Shown here one piece after another: positions 53,293 to 63,920 of a stretch of 64,000 bases of DNA. Both the position numbers and the translations under genes were made by a program. Source of the stretch: Methanohalophilus halophilus. GTDB lineage: Archaea > Halobacteriota > Methanosarcinia > Methanosarcinales > Methanosarcinaceae. The first letter of the stretch is position 1. Every line of letters begins with the position of its first letter. Below the pieces are notes generated by a model. The model was given only the letters and a program-made list of their open reading frames with translations. It had not been told where the DNA came from and made no database searches. The stretch covers positions 62,001 to 126,000 of the forward strand of contig NZ_CP017921.1 in NCBI RefSeq assembly GCF_001889405.1, in the 5' to 3' direction.

Positions 53293-54537
53293 TTATCTTC
53301 CCAGTTCAGCATGGGCACGTGCCAGATGACCGGCTGCCTGTGCACCTACAAGAGAGATTTCTCCTGCAAGTACCGCTGATGCTATTATTTCAGCCAGTTT
53401 TTTTGAATTGGCACCGGGCACATCACTTCCCCCGGCAACTCCCAGCAAACCCAGGCATTCTGCCTGCGTACCTATTTTAGTACCTCCACCTACAGTACCC
53501 AGTTGTAATGCCGGCAGGGTCACGGTACAATAAAGGGAGCCATATTTTGTGACATCCATTGTAGTTATCGCACTGCTACCCTCAACAACATGAGCAGGAT
53601 CCTGGCCACAGGCAATATACATGGCAGCGATAATATTGGCCGCATGGGCATTGAATCCCAGGGACTGGGCACGTGCTGAACCCAGAAGATTTTTCCTGTA
53701 ATTCACCTCTTCCATTGCTTGCGGAGTGGTCTTTAATTTCTTTTCTACAATTTCAGCAGTTAACTCAACTTCAACAACCACAGTTTTACCCCGGCCCTTG
53801 ATGTTATTGATAGCTGCGGGTTTTTTGTCGGAGCACATGTTTCCGGAGAGCGACACCGGATACACACCAAACTCATCACTAATCAGGTCCACAATCGCCT
53901 GGGTAGCAATCGTTACCATATTCATTCCCATAGCATCCTTGGTGTCAAATTCAAAACGCAGATAAACATTGTTACCCAGGACATATGGTTCAACACCGGT
54001 AAGTTTACCAAATCGTGTTGTTTCAGAAGCTTTATTTTGAAGTTGTCCAAAAACGTCCCCGTCTTTTATCCAGTCAACAAATTCTTTTGCGTGATTAATA
54101 TCATTCATCCTGAACACAGGCGCCCTGGTCATCACTTCATTGAAGACCCTCACTACAGTGCCACCTGAAACAGAAATCGCTGAACAACCACGATTCACAC
54201 TAGCAACCAGAGCCCCTTCTGTCGTGGCAAGAGGAAGATAATAGTCCCCTTGCGCAAATTCTCCTCTTATTTTAACGGGACCTGCAATTCCCAGAGGAAC
54301 CTGTACCGCTCCAATCATATTTTCAATATTGCGCTTACCTGCTTCATTTGCATTTATACTGAAACTACCAATATGTTCCAATTGTATATCTCTAATTCTT
54401 TCCAGAGCCATTCTGCGAAGGAGCACAGCCCTATCTTTTTCGACATGTTTGTCCAAACGATGCATTGAAAGATCGCCACTTACAAGTTGGCCCAATAATT
54501 TCTCTTCTTCCATAGAAAGTTGATTTTCCGGATTCAT
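53293..54537 (-). CDS. hmgA: Hydroxymethylglutaryl-CoA reductase (class I, NADPH)
   Basis: HMG-CoA reductase makes mevalonate, the committed precursor for archaeal isoprenoid lipids. The protein has GVAGPV-like PLGIAGPVKIRG, EGALVASVNRGCSAI with the catalytic Glu, DAMGMNMVTIA, the SDKKPA segment with catalytic Lys, and GTVGGGTKIGTQAECL. This is class I, as in most euryarchaea. ATG 54537 follows TGATCAC; the frame extends to GTG 54546, which lies inside the ribosome-site bases. Length is about 414 residues. It converges with the ligase gene. Confidence 0.96.
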   Translation of the reverse strand: MNPENQLSMEEEKLLGQLVSGDLSMHRLDKHVEKDRAVLLRRMALERIRDIQLEHIGSFSINANEAGKRNIENMIGAVQVPLGIAGPVKIRGEFAQGDYYLPLATTEGALVASVNRGCSAISVSGGTVVRVFNEVMTRAPVFRMNDINHAKEFVDWIKDGDVFGQLQNKASETTRFGKLTGVEPYVLGNNVYLRFEFDTKDAMGMNMVTIATQAIVDLISDEFGVYPVSLSGNMCSDKKPAAINNIKGRGKTVVVEVELTAEIVEKKLKTTPQAMEEVNYRKNLLGSARAQSLGFNAHAANIIAAMYIACGQDPAHVVEGSSAITTMDVTKYGSLYCTVTLPALQLGTVGGGTKIGTQAECLGLLGVAGGSDVPGANSKKLAEIIASAVLAGEISLVGAQAAGHLARAHAELGR

Positions 54538-54816
54538 TGTGATCACTAATGATTTTGTGAATATGTATAATTATCACATATTGTTACAAGTATTCCACGC
54601 ATAATAATCTTTAGAAATTAAAATCTTAAAACATACTTCCTCATACTAATGATTACTATACAAAACGATGTGGATAACGTTAAATAAGAATAAATATAAT
54701 TTAAACTTGCTAGTGGTATAGCAGGTGGTACAACAAGAAAGCTTACATTAATAGCTATAGTTCAGGCTATCTGTTGTGCTTCTCTATCTTTATAGCAGAC
54801 GTGGTGGTATGAGCTA

Positions 54817-55350
54817 ATGAAGAGTGGGGATAGTCCAAACGAAGCCCCCGAGGCCAGCCAGAATCCCGATTCAGAATTCAATAAATGGAGAAGGGAATGG
54901 CTGGTCAAAAAGGCAAAGGAAAGAAGTAGCCATGGTACAAGGGAAAGTAATCCTGATATGGACAATGGCTTCTGGTACTGGTACATGGAAAAAAGTGCAA
55001 AATTGCATCAAAGGTACATGCATCTTTATGATGATATAACTGCAAAAGAATTCAGGGAAAACAAAGAGAGAATTGATGATGCAAGGGATGACATAGATTA
55101 CATAAGGCAACAATTTTTGAAACAGGATCGAGAAACAGTGAAAGTACTGGCAGACAAGCTTGCTAAAGTGGGTTTGGAAAAAGAATCAAAGGAATTCCTA
55201 TCTTTAAAGCCCATGCATAAGGAAACTATTCAAAAACTTGACCGTTTTTTTGAAGTGTTGCATAGCAAACACTACAATGATCTTGAAATAATCGATTTTT
55301 ATTTATCCCTCTCACCAGAAGAAAGAGTGGAACTGGGTTGCAAACCCTAA
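54817..55350 (+). CDS. Charged helical protein of unknown function (177 aa)
   Basis: The 177-residue soluble protein is highly charged. A disordered N-terminus ([15 protein letters not shown]) is followed by aromatic-rich helices ([41 protein letters not shown]) and a coiled-coil-like region ([24 protein letters not shown]). The C-terminal part (about 115-175) ends with [14 protein letters not shown]. There are no catalytic motifs and no membrane segments. A GGTGGT element precedes the ATG. Isolated gene between hmgA and trpB2; family not recognised. Confidence 0.65.
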   Translation: MKSGDSPNEAPEASQNPDSEFNKWRREWLVKKAKERSSHGTRESNPDMDNGFWYWYMEKSAKLHQRYMHLYDDITAKEFRENKERIDDARDDIDYIRQQFLKQDRETVKVLADKLAKVGLEKESKEFLSLKPMHKETIQKLDRFFEVLHSKHYNDLEIIDFYLSLSPEERVELGCKP

Positions 55351-55426
55351 AAATTCACAAATATATCTTTTCTTTTGCAACCTTTTCTGGTATGATTATC
55401 CGATAGTCTTAAATAAACAACTGTCC

Positions 55427-55451
55427 GTACAAAATAGTACTAAAGTGTACA
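55427..55451 (+). promoter_or_regulatory. Three phased GTAC operator-like sites upstream of trpB2
   Basis: GTAC cores occur at 55427-55430, 55437-55440 and 55447-55450, exactly 10 bases apart; the last lies within TGTACA. A TATA-like TCTTAAATAAAC (about 55407-55418) places predicted transcription start near 55437, inside the array. TGTACA is the TRP-box sequence bound by TrpY in Methanothermobacter, where trpB2 is also a TrpY target (established knowledge as I recall it). The extension to this lineage is inference. Confidence 0.5.
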
Positions 55452-55471
55452 TTAAACATGAGGGACTTATC

Positions 55472-56773
55472 ATGGAATATACAAAATATATACTCGATGA
55501 AAATGATATGCCAAAGAAATGGTATAATATTTTACCTGACATGCCCACCCCCCTTGATCCTCCATTGAATCCTGCAACAAATGAACCAATCAAACCGGAG
55601 GAACTCGAACCTCTTTTTGCCAAGGAACTTATCAAACAGGAAATGTCTGATAAGCGTTACATAGACATCCCTGATGAAATAAAAGATATCTATAAGCTCT
55701 GGAGACCATCACCCCTTTACCGTGCCTCAAGACTTGAAAAGGAACTCGACACACCTGCAAAAATCTACTACAAACACGAAGGTGTGAGCCCTGCTGGCAG
55801 CCACAAACCTAACACCTCAATTGCCCAGGCCTACTACAACATGAAAGAGGGAACCGAAAGGATTACTACTGAAACGGGAGCAGGACAGTGGGGAAGCGCT
55901 CTTTCTCTTGCATGCAACTATTTTGATATTGAATGTAAGGTATACATGGTACAATCAAGTTTCTACCAGAAACCTTACAGGAAATCCCTGATCAACCTCT
56001 GGGGAGCAAATGTAATTCCATCCCCGAGCAATGAGACCCAGTTTGGCAGGAAGATCCAGGAAGATTTCCCTGATACAAGCGGAAGTCTGGGTATAGCCAT
56101 CAGTGAAGCTGTGGAAGATGCTGCTCTCAATGACAATACCCGGTATGCATTGGGAAGTGTGCTAAACCATGTGATGCATCACCAGACAATAATAGGACTG
56201 GAAACCCAGGAACAGATGAAAATGGCCGAGGATTACCCGGATGTCGTTATAGGTTGCTGTGGCGGCGGTAGTAACCTTGCAGGAATCGGACTTCCATTCA
56301 TCAAAGATAAAATGGATGGCAATGACCTGAGAGTAATCGGTGTAGAACCATCCGCATGCCCTACCTTAAGCGCCGGGGAATTCAGGTATGATTACGGTGA
56401 TACTGCCAAAATGACACCATTATTGAAAATGCATACTCTGGGATACGATTTCATACCGCCTGCAATCCATGCCGGTGGACTGCGTTATCACGGTTGTTCA
56501 CCAATAATCAGTCAGCTTGCCAATGAAGGGCTCCTGGAAGCCACAAACTACCACCAGATCGAAGTATTCGAAGCAGGTGTTACTTTTGCCCGAACAGAAG
56601 GATTTGCCCCAGCTCCTGAATCATCCCATGCAATCAAATGTGCTATCGACGAGGCAATGAAGTGCAAGGAAACAGGGGAAGAAAAGACAATCCTGTTCAA
56701 TCTGAGTGGCCATGGTCATTTTGATATGAGTTCCTATGATAAGTATTTCAACGGAGAACTTGGAAACGAATAA
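55472..56773 (+). CDS. trpB2: Tryptophan synthase beta chain, TrpB2 type
   Basis: TrpB2 condenses serine (or phosphoserine) with indole to make tryptophan, using PLP. ATG 55472 after GAGGGACTTATC is preferred over ATG 55457 or the upstream GTG, giving 433 residues. The PLP Lys is K112 in [11 protein letters not shown], and the phosphate loop is CCGGGSN. The long N-terminal segment ([14 protein letters not shown]) is typical of TrpB2 rather than TrpB1. It stands apart from any trp operon, as trpB2 genes usually do, so TrpA partnership is doubtful. Phased GTAC elements lie just upstream. Confidence 0.95.
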   Translation: MEYTKYILDENDMPKKWYNILPDMPTPLDPPLNPATNEPIKPEELEPLFAKELIKQEMSDKRYIDIPDEIKDIYKLWRPSPLYRASRLEKELDTPAKIYYKHEGVSPAGSHKPNTSIAQAYYNMKEGTERITTETGAGQWGSALSLACNYFDIECKVYMVQSSFYQKPYRKSLINLWGANVIPSPSNETQFGRKIQEDFPDTSGSLGIAISEAVEDAALNDNTRYALGSVLNHVMHHQTIIGLETQEQMKMAEDYPDVVIGCCGGGSNLAGIGLPFIKDKMDGNDLRVIGVEPSACPTLSAGEFRYDYGDTAKMTPLLKMHTLGYDFIPPAIHAGGLRYHGCSPIISQLANEGLLEATNYHQIEVFEAGVTFARTEGFAPAPESSHAIKCAIDEAMKCKETGEEKTILFNLSGHGHFDMSSYDKYFNGELGNE

Positions 56774-56778
56774 AAAAG

Positions 56779-56801
56779 AAGAGGATATTAAAAATCCTCT
56801 T
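56779..56801. terminator. Bidirectional terminator hairpin
   Basis: AAGAGGAT/ATCCTCTT, a perfect 8-base stem with a 7-base loop and flanking A/T runs, separates the convergent trpB2 and mscS-like genes. Confidence 0.7.
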
Positions 56802-57741
56802 TTCCTTCTTTTATCCCAACATAACTGTTTTCGTGTTCTGCAACCAGGTCTTTTTTGTACACAAGTGTCCTGTATGGGAACGGAATCTCGATTCCTTCTT
56901 TATCGAAACGTTTCTTGATGGCTTCCCTAATCTCACATCCTGTACCATAAGCAAAACTTCTGTCCCGTACCCAAACAAACAATTTTAGATTAACTGAAAA
57001 GTCCCCGAGTCCAGTTAAAAGGACAAGAACATCATCATCACTGAACTTTTCATCATATTTACGAAGTTCAGAGAAAGACATCGTATTTTTATTTTTGCGC
57101 CCTTCGTCGACCATTATCTTACGGGCCAGATCAATATCTGAATCATAACTTATACCGATATCAATAGGCCAGCATACCGTTGGGTCTTCTATAGTCCAAT
57201 TTATGATCGCTTCATCACTGATTACATGGTTTGGTATGATAAGCCTGCGGTTATCCCACGTTTTAACGACAGTATGACGCAAAGTGATGTCTGTAATCTT
57301 GCCGTAATCATCCCTGATATTAACACGATCTCCTACCCTGAAGGGACGAAATATAGCAAGGGATACACCTGAAATAATATTTGACATTGTGCTCTGGGCA
57401 GCAAGACCAACGACTATACCCAAAAACCCTGCACCTGCAAAGATAGCAAAAGAAAGGTTTTGAAGCGTCGGAAAACGCATAATTATCAGAACTAAGCCAA
57501 ATACATAAACAAGGGCTACGGATGTATGCCTGATAATTCGATAAGCAGTTTCATCTACAGCCATTTTACGGCTGGCCATTTCAAATTGATGATGAATTAG
57601 CCTGTCAACTAATTTTGATGCAACAAACGTAAGTACAATAATGAAAATTACGAATAGAACATCCAGTGCATGCCAGGAATTCCAGAAATGCCACGAAATG
57701 TCAGAAAGTACATCTGATGTGTTTGCCATTGGACCTACCAT
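56788..57741 (-). CDS. MscS-family mechanosensitive channel
   Basis: This membrane channel opens under bilayer tension to release solutes on osmotic downshift. It has three to four hydrophobic segments in the first 150 residues; the last is the Gly/Ala-rich pore helix (AIFAGAGFLGIVVGLAAQSTMSN). The beta domain motif FRPFRVGDRVNIRDDYGKITDI follows, then a mixed alpha-beta C-terminus. The start is uncertain (TTG 57765, ATG 57741 or ATG 57729); 57741 is given. A halophilic host would need such a valve. Confidence 0.9.
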   Translation of the reverse strand: MVGPMANTSDVLSDISWHFWNSWHALDVLFVIFIIVLTFVASKLVDRLIHHQFEMASRKMAVDETAYRIIRHTSVALVYVFGLVLIIMRFPTLQNLSFAIFAGAGFLGIVVGLAAQSTMSNIISGVSLAIFRPFRVGDRVNIRDDYGKITDITLRHTVVKTWDNRRLIIPNHVISDEAIINWTIEDPTVCWPIDIGISYDSDIDLARKIMVDEGRKNKNTMSFSELRKYDEKFSDDDVLVLLTGLGDFSVNLKLFVWVRDRSFAYGTGCEIREAIKKRFDKEGIEIPFPYRTLVYKKDLVAEHENSYVGIKEGKEDF

Positions 57742-57869
57742 ATTTACTCTTACTAAAACATCCAATAAATAATAGTGCTTATAATTTAATCTTTATCCAT
57801 TGTTGTGTTCTTAAAAGAGCTGCTTCCAAAATAATCTGCAAGGTTTTCCATAAAAATAATGGTAGGTCT

Positions 57870-57897
57870 CCTTTAACAAAGGGCAACATCGTGTTGC
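57870..57897. repeat. Two adjacent short palindromes in an empty intergenic region
   Basis: CCTTT-AAC-AAAGG (57870-57882) directly abuts GCAACA-TCG-TGTTGC (57883-57897), both perfect. The 57742-58038 gap holds no convincing gene. They may be regulator sites or the end of a decayed mobile element. Confidence 0.4.
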
Positions 57898-58038
57898 TTA
57901 TTAATCCAATTTTTTGCAAATACACAGTAATTATATTGTTACCCACATGATCATACAGAAATAGCAAGATTCTCTTTTATTCATCTCGTCATCCATATGA
58001 ACTCAATATATCATTTCACATTACATACAACAGAATCC

Positions 58039-58947
58039 TTATTGTTTTGAACCTTTGGTACCTGTACGATAAGGCCTGGCATTTTCTTCGATAAAATCAA
58101 TTATCATGGAAGCAACATTTTTTCCGGATGCCTTTTCGATTCCTTCAAGTCCGGGGGAAGAATTTACCTCCATTACAAGGGGACCCCTTGAAGATCTAAG
58201 CATATCAACTCCCGCCACATTCAGTCCTAGAGTTTTTGCTGCTTCAACAGCAGTTTTCCTTTCCGCCGGAGTAATTTTTACAGAACAAGCAGTTCCCCCA
58301 CGATGGAGATTGGAGCGGAATTCTCCCTCTTTTGCCTGTCTTTTCATGGCAGCCACAACTTTATTTCCAATCACAAAACAACGGATATCCGATCCCTCTG
58401 CCTCTTTGATATATTCCTGCACCATTATATTGACTTCCATTCCTAAAAAGGCATCAATCAAACTTTCAGAAGCACTCCTTGTTTCGGCAAGAATTACACC
58501 TATTCCCTGGGTACCTTCAAGTAATTTCACCACCAATGGAGGACCTCCAATCATTCTAATGACATCATCGATATCATCGGGTGATCGAGCAAACCCTGTG
58601 ATAGGCATACCCAATCCTTTTCTGGAAAGAATCTGCAAGGAGCGTAGTTTATCCCGGGACCTAGAAATGGATACTGATTCATTTACTGGAAATACGCCCA
58701 TCATCTCAAATTGGCGTAAAACCGCAGTGCCGTAAAATGTAATGGAGGCAGCTATACGCGGTATAACAGCATCAAAATTATCAAGATCCTTACCCTTATA
58801 GTGGATGGAAGGCTTTGAAGATGTAATATTCATATAACAACGAAGAGTATTGACAACCATTGCAGAATGGCCTTTGATTTTTGCCTCTTCCACAAGCCGA
58901 CGTGTTGAATATAAATTTCTACTTTGTGACATAATAGCTATTTTCAA
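58039..58947 (-). CDS. rimK: RimK-family alpha-L-glutamate ligase, bacterial type
   Basis: The 302-residue ATP-grasp ligase resembles Escherichia coli RimK along its whole length: [93 protein letters not shown] and [14 protein letters not shown] are near matches to that sequence as I remember it. RimK adds glutamates to the C-terminus of ribosomal protein bS6, which archaea lack. Archaeal paralogues MptN and CofF add glutamate to coenzymes. The close bacterial resemblance suggests transfer with a changed substrate. It starts at TTG 58947 after AGGGG. Confidence 0.88.
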   Translation of the reverse strand: MKIAIMSQSRNLYSTRRLVEEAKIKGHSAMVVNTLRCYMNITSSKPSIHYKGKDLDNFDAVIPRIAASITFYGTAVLRQFEMMGVFPVNESVSISRSRDKLRSLQILSRKGLGMPITGFARSPDDIDDVIRMIGGPPLVVKLLEGTQGIGVILAETRSASESLIDAFLGMEVNIMVQEYIKEAEGSDIRCFVIGNKVVAAMKRQAKEGEFRSNLHRGGTACSVKITPAERKTAVEAAKTLGLNVAGVDMLRSSRGPLVMEVNSSPGLEGIEKASGKNVASMIIDFIEENARPYRTGTKGSKQ

Positions 58948-59043
58948 CCCACAATTCCCCTTTAATAATAAATGCTATTAATTGTATTTGTACCTTTCAA
59001 CAGCAAAAGTGATATCCAAACTCACCTTTAGATGTGAAATTTC

Positions 59044-61233
59044 ATGAAAATAGAAGAACTGGACCTACCTTCAGAAGCCATTAACCTATATCTTCAGGCC
59101 GGTATAGAAGAACTCTATCCGCCCCAAACAGATGCTGTAGAAAAAGGACTTCTGCAAGGAGAAAACCTACTTGCAGCAATCCCCACAGCATCAGGGAAGA
59201 CCTTACTTGCAGAGATGGCGATGTTAAAGGCTATCAAAAAGGGAGGTAAGGCACTTTATATTGTACCACTGCGCGCACTGGCTTCTGAAAAATTCAGGGA
59301 TTTTAAGCGATTCGAAAGTCTGGGTATAAAGACAGCCATATCAACCGGGGATTTTGATTCAAGGGATGAATGGCTCGGTTCTAATGACATAATCGTGGCT
59401 ACCTCCGAGAAAACGGATTCCCTTTTGCGTAATTCCACACCATGGATGAAAGATATCACTGCTGTGATCGTTGATGAGGTCCATCTGCTGGATTCGGCAA
59501 ACAGGGGACCCACACTGGAAGTAACCCTGGCAAAACTCAAAAGACTCAATCCGGAGGCACAGGTTGTTGCTCTTTCAGCTACAGTTGGTAATGCGATGGA
59601 AATTGCACAGTGGCTGGAAGCAAAACTAGTATTGAGCGAGTGGAGACCCACGGACTTACATGAGGGGATTTTTTTCGGGGATGCCATCAATTTCGATGAA
59701 GAGCAGAAGTTTATCGAAAGACGCCACAAGGAAGATTCTGTAAACCTTGTCCTGGATACTGTTATCGAGGGAGGACAATGTCTTGTTTTTGACAGCAGTC
59801 GTAGAAATTGTGTCGGATTTGCAAAGAAGTGTGCTCCTGTTGCAGGAGAACTTCTCGACAGGCAAAATCGCAATGAACTGGAAGAAATTGCAAAAGAGGT
59901 TCTGGAAAACGGGGAGACAAAACTTACTGAAACTCTTGCCTACTGCATAAAAAAAGGGGTTGCTTTTCATCATGCGGGACTGAATTCTGCCCATCGCAGG
60001 ATAGTAGAAGATGCATTCCGGAACAATTTAATAAAGATGATCTGCAGCACACCAACACTTGCAGCCGGATTGAACCTGCCTGCCCGACGTGTGGTCATCC
60101 GCAGCTACAAACGCTATGATCCCAATGCAGGAATGCAACCCATTCCTGTGCTTGACTACAAACAGATGGCCGGCAGGGCAGGCAGGCCACATCTGGACCC
60201 TTACGGAGAAGCTGTAGTCATAGTGAAAACATATGAAGAACTAACCGATGTTTTGGAGAGATATATTAATGCTTCTGCAGAAGATATCTGGTCCAAACTG
60301 GGTACCGAGAATGCACTGCGAACCCATATCCTTTCAACTATTGCAAGTGGTTTTGCAAATTGCCACAAAGAGATACTTACCTTTTTGGGTTCAACCTTTT
60401 TTGCCCAACAACAACAGAGCTGGAATTTCGAAGAACTGCTGGATGATTGCATAACGTTCCTCAAAAATGAGGGAATGCTTGAACAGGACAATGAGGTCAT
60501 CCGGGCAACAGCACTGGGAAAAATGATATCCTCACTATATATCGATCCCCTCTCGGCTTCAAAAATCATCCGGGGACTGGAAAAAACCACACATGTCACA
60601 GATATGACTTTGTTACAACTGATTTGCAGCACACCGGATATGCGCCTGCTTTACTTGCGCAACAGGGATTATGAAATAATAAATGATTATGTGATGAATC
60701 ATACCGAAGATTTTATTGAAGTGCCCAGTCCTTTCAAACAGATAGAATATGAATGGTTTCTTTCAGAGGTCAAAACCGCTTTGTTACTCCAGGAATGGAT
60801 CAATGAGAAAAGCCTGGAAAAAATTGTTGAGAACTATCAGGTCGGAGAAGGCGACGTTTATGCCAGCTCTGATATTGCCGAGTGGCTTATGCATGCCACT
60901 TCAAGAATTGCATCCAGAATAAATCCACAACTTGAAACCGAATGTGCAAAACTCGAAAAAAGGATACATTATGGCGCAGGCAGTGAACTAATGGAATTGG
61001 TGGAAATTCCCAATGTAGGCAGAGCAAGAGCACGCAAACTTTTCAAGAAAGGATATCTCAGCCGCCAGAAACTTGCAAAAGCAAATGAAAAGCAACTGGC
61101 AGGGATCGTCGGGCCAAAGATAGCACAAAAAATCCTTTCATATCTGGGCAGGGAAACTGACAGCAATGGTTATGTAGAGCCGGAAACATTGGAAAATAAA
61201 AAACAACAGAAAACATTCCAGGACTTCATCTGA
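59044..61233 (+). CDS. hel308: Hel308/Hjm Ski2-type DNA helicase
   Basis: Hel308 is a 3'-5' helicase acting at stalled forks. The 729-residue protein has the Q motif (LYPPQTDAV), Walker [10 protein letters not shown] (K52), Walker B DEVH (144-147), motif [11 protein letters not shown], motif IVa/V ([28 protein letters not shown]) and motif [12 protein letters not shown] ratchet domain follows and a C-terminal helix-hairpin-helix region ([20 protein letters not shown]). The length and order match archaeal Hel308. It is a single gene followed by hisD 43 bases downstream. Confidence 0.96.
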   Translation: MKIEELDLPSEAINLYLQAGIEELYPPQTDAVEKGLLQGENLLAAIPTASGKTLLAEMAMLKAIKKGGKALYIVPLRALASEKFRDFKRFESLGIKTAISTGDFDSRDEWLGSNDIIVATSEKTDSLLRNSTPWMKDITAVIVDEVHLLDSANRGPTLEVTLAKLKRLNPEAQVVALSATVGNAMEIAQWLEAKLVLSEWRPTDLHEGIFFGDAINFDEEQKFIERRHKEDSVNLVLDTVIEGGQCLVFDSSRRNCVGFAKKCAPVAGELLDRQNRNELEEIAKEVLENGETKLTETLAYCIKKGVAFHHAGLNSAHRRIVEDAFRNNLIKMICSTPTLAAGLNLPARRVVIRSYKRYDPNAGMQPIPVLDYKQMAGRAGRPHLDPYGEAVVIVKTYEELTDVLERYINASAEDIWSKLGTENALRTHILSTIASGFANCHKEILTFLGSTFFAQQQQSWNFEELLDDCITFLKNEGMLEQDNEVIRATALGKMISSLYIDPLSASKIIRGLEKTTHVTDMTLLQLICSTPDMRLLYLRNRDYEIINDYVMNHTEDFIEVPSPFKQIEYEWFLSEVKTALLLQEWINEKSLEKIVENYQVGEGDVYASSDIAEWLMHATSRIASRINPQLETECAKLEKRIHYGAGSELMELVEIPNVGRARARKLFKKGYLSRQKLAKANEKQLAGIVGPKIAQKILSYLGRETDSNGYVEPETLENKKQQKTFQDFI

Positions 61234-61276
61234 AACAACGATCTAATACATAAACACAAAGACGGAGACTTACCCC

Positions 61277-62563
61277 ATGCTTTATAAGAAAATTAAAGAC
61301 CTCACCAATGGTGAATTGGATAATCTTATGGAAAGGGCATCAGATCTGATGGCTGTAAGGGATGCAGTTGAAACAATCCTTGAGGATGTAAAAAAGGATG
61401 GGGATAGTGCCCTGCGTCATTATACTGAAAAATTTGACAAAGCCCGGATTGGTGCCATCGAAGTAACTGAAGACGAGATTAATGAAGCAATGACAAAAAT
61501 AGATCCGTCTTTGCTGAAACACCTGGATAAGGCTGCATCTAACATAAGGAAATTCCATGAAGCACAATTACCCCGGGACAAATGGTTTGTGGAAATTTCC
61601 CCGGGACTTAAAGCCGGACAGAAAACCGTGCCCTTAAGATCCGTAGGTGCCTATGTGCCCGGAGGAAGAGCATCGTACCCCTCAACAGCCCTTATGACTA
61701 TAATCCCGGCAAAAGTTGCAGGAGTGAAGGATGTAGCAATGTGCACGCCTCCCGGGCCCGATGGAAAGGTAAATCCCCTGACACTTGCAGCTGCAAAGGT
61801 CGCTGGTGCTGACAGGATATACAGACTCGGCGGGGTTCAGGCTATTGCAGCTCTTGCCTATGGAACTGAAAGCGTTAAGCCCGTAGACAAGATTGTGGGC
61901 CCGGGAAATGTCTTTGTCACTACGGCAAAGATGCTTATCCGCACACATGCAGAGATAGATTTCCCGGCAGGACCCAGTGAGATCCTGATAATCGCAGATG
62001 AAACTGCAGACCCGGATTTCATCGCATCTGACATGCTGGCACAGGCTGAACATGACCCTAACGCAATCTGTGTATTAGCAACTACCTCTGAGAATATTGC
62101 AGCGAATACACAACAACGCTTAGGAGAACTTGCAGATACTACACCCAGGTCAGAAATAGTGAAAGAAGCCCTGCAAAATGCGGCCATCCTTATAGGCGAT
62201 TCCCTTGATGAGTGTATTGGATTATCCAATAATTTCGGACCCGAACATCTTGAGATAGTGACAGCAGATGATGATGCAGTCCTGGACAGGATCGATAGTG
62301 CCGGATCGATTTTCATGGGAAAATATGCTCCCGTTTCAACCGGGGATTATGCGTCAGGAACAAATCATGTTCTCCCTACAGCCGGCTATACAAAACTCTA
62401 CTCAGGATTAAACATCAATCATTTCCTGAAATATTCCACAATACAACAGCTGGACAGGAAAGGCTTGCAATCCCTGAGTGATACAATAATCACACTTGCA
62501 GAAGAAGAAGGGTTGTACGCCCATGCTGATGCCGTAAGGTTGCGTTTGAAGAAAAATGAATGA
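61277..62563 (+). CDS. hisD: Histidinol dehydrogenase
   Basis: HisD oxidises histidinol twice to histidine with NAD and zinc. The 428-residue enzyme has [47 protein letters not shown], the zinc and catalytic segments [12 protein letters not shown] and FGPEHLEIV, and [13 protein letters not shown]. The ATG follows CGGAGACTT. It is not in a his cluster here, as is common in archaea. Confidence 0.97.
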   Translation: MLYKKIKDLTNGELDNLMERASDLMAVRDAVETILEDVKKDGDSALRHYTEKFDKARIGAIEVTEDEINEAMTKIDPSLLKHLDKAASNIRKFHEAQLPRDKWFVEISPGLKAGQKTVPLRSVGAYVPGGRASYPSTALMTIIPAKVAGVKDVAMCTPPGPDGKVNPLTLAAAKVAGADRIYRLGGVQAIAALAYGTESVKPVDKIVGPGNVFVTTAKMLIRTHAEIDFPAGPSEILIIADETADPDFIASDMLAQAEHDPNAICVLATTSENIAANTQQRLGELADTTPRSEIVKEALQNAAILIGDSLDECIGLSNNFGPEHLEIVTADDDAVLDRIDSAGSIFMGKYAPVSTGDYASGTNHVLPTAGYTKLYSGLNINHFLKYSTIQQLDRKGLQSLSDTIITLAEEEGLYAHADAVRLRLKKNE

Positions 62564-62649
62564 TCCTCTCACTCGATAATTATTTAAGAGGTCAGACTTA
62601 ATAATAATTTATTGAGTTGTACATCGAGCTTAATATCAGGAGTGGAATC

Positions 62650-63048
62650 ATGAAAATCAGAGTTGTCAGCAAAAGGAAAGAAATTGAAACACTCGATGAA
62701 GGGGAAAGAGTGATTCATCTGGCTTTCCGTCCGTCCAACAAGGACATATTTGATCTCGTTAAAAGATGTAAGAATGTGGAAGTGATCCAGATACCTTCAT
62801 CTTATAGGAAAACTGTATCAAAATCCATTGAAATGTTCCTTGAGATGGAAGGAATCAGACTTATAGAGGGAGATGTATGGGGACACCGGAAAGACATAAA
62901 TGAATATTACAGCATCTCGCCTTCTGTTAATGAAAGGATAAAGGAATTGAAATCTGAGGGCATGTCAGACGAAGAAGTTGCCAGAAAGATAGAAAGAGAG
63001 GGAAAGCTCAACAAGGACATTTTATTATATATACTCGATAATCAATGA
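62650..63048 (+). CDS. DUF1699 family protein
   Basis: ATG 62650, right after AGGAGTGG, gives 132 residues. The N-terminal half is an alpha-beta domain (KIRVVSKRKEIETL, HLAFRPSNKDIFDLVKRC, VEVIQIPSSYRKTVSKSI), and the C-terminal third is a charged helical segment (LKSEGMSDEEVARKIEREGKL). This matches DUF1699, limited largely to Methanosarcinales, of unknown function. The KR-rich helix-turn-helix-like end (SDEEVARKIEREG) might bind nucleic acid, which is a guess. It is monocistronic by spacing. Confidence 0.8.
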   Translation: MKIRVVSKRKEIETLDEGERVIHLAFRPSNKDIFDLVKRCKNVEVIQIPSSYRKTVSKSIEMFLEMEGIRLIEGDVWGHRKDINEYYSISPSVNERIKELKSEGMSDEEVARKIEREGKLNKDILLYILDNQ

Positions 63049-63154
63049 GTATATTTTTCACTTTTTCTTCCCTCCAATTTCTATCCAGTACATATAACCT
63101 TTTTAACCAATCAAATCCTTAGTTCCTCAAACACGTCAATAGAGGATTAATATC

Positions 63155-63919
63155 ATGAATAGCGGATACGGGAAAGTATATCTTGTTGGGTCCGGCCCCG
63201 GAGATCCGGAACTGCTCACAATAAAAGCAAGAAAGTTGATAGACAACGCAGAGGTCATCGTCTATGACCAGTTGCCAGGAGAAGCAATCCTGCAGAGTAT
63301 GCCTGAAACGGCAGAAAAAATAGATGCAGGAAAGTATGCAGGCAACCATAAACTAACCCAGACAGAAATCAACGATCTGATAGTGAAAAAGGCAGAAGAA
63401 GGAAAAAGTGTCGTTCGATTAAAGGGAGGGGACCCCTATATGTTCGGCAGGGGCGGCGAAGAGGCTGAAAAACTTGTGCAGGCAGGAATCGATTTTGAGG
63501 TTGTACCAGGTATCACCTCTGCAATTGCAGTACCTGCTTATGCCGGAATCCCTGTAACCCACAGGGACCATGCATCGATGGTTACATTCATTACCGGCCA
63601 TGAAGACCCGACCAAAACAAAAACCGGCCTTGATTGGGAAAACCTGGCCCGCTTCCCGGGTACCCTGGTCATTTTTATGGGAGTGAAAAGGCTGGAGCAG
63701 AATATGAATGCACTGAAAAAATATGGCAAGCTGCCGACAACTCCGGTAGCAATTGTTGAAAAAGGAACCCGGCCCGATCAGAGGATCACCACAGGAAATA
63801 TTGAGAACATAGCAGAAAAAGCAAAGGAAGCCGGTGTAAAGGCCCCTGCAATAACAGTTGTGGGTGATGTGGTTTCCGTACATGATATCCTGGGTATGCA
63901 AAAGGTCGTATGGGGATAA
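63155..63919 (+). CDS. cobA: Uroporphyrinogen-III C-methyltransferase
   Basis: SUMT methylates uroporphyrinogen III at C2 and C7 to make precorrin-2, the branch point to corrinoids, F430 and, in methanogens, haem via sirohaem. The 254-residue protein has the glycine-rich start VYLVGSGPGDPELLTIKA, VIVYDQL, the SAM loop VRLKGGDPYMFGRGGEEAEKL and GITSAIAVPAYAGIPVTHR. The next gene (hemD) begins 1 base after the stop, so a tetrapyrrole operon continues beyond the window. Confidence 0.97.
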   Translation: MNSGYGKVYLVGSGPGDPELLTIKARKLIDNAEVIVYDQLPGEAILQSMPETAEKIDAGKYAGNHKLTQTEINDLIVKKAEEGKSVVRLKGGDPYMFGRGGEEAEKLVQAGIDFEVVPGITSAIAVPAYAGIPVTHRDHASMVTFITGHEDPTKTKTGLDWENLARFPGTLVIFMGVKRLEQNMNALKKYGKLPTTPVAIVEKGTRPDQRITTGNIENIAEKAKEAGVKAPAITVVGDVVSVHDILGMQKVVWG

Positions 63920-63920
63920 T

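Noticed and set aside
54762-54986. Minus-strand 74-codon hydrophobic frame
   Set aside because: It is a shadow of the plus-strand gene at 54817 and lacks a ribosome site.
57779-57967. Minus-strand 62-codon frame between mscS and rimK, possibly a transposase remnant
   Set aside because: No recognisable transposase motif, no good start signal, and it spans the palindromes; too weak to call a gene.
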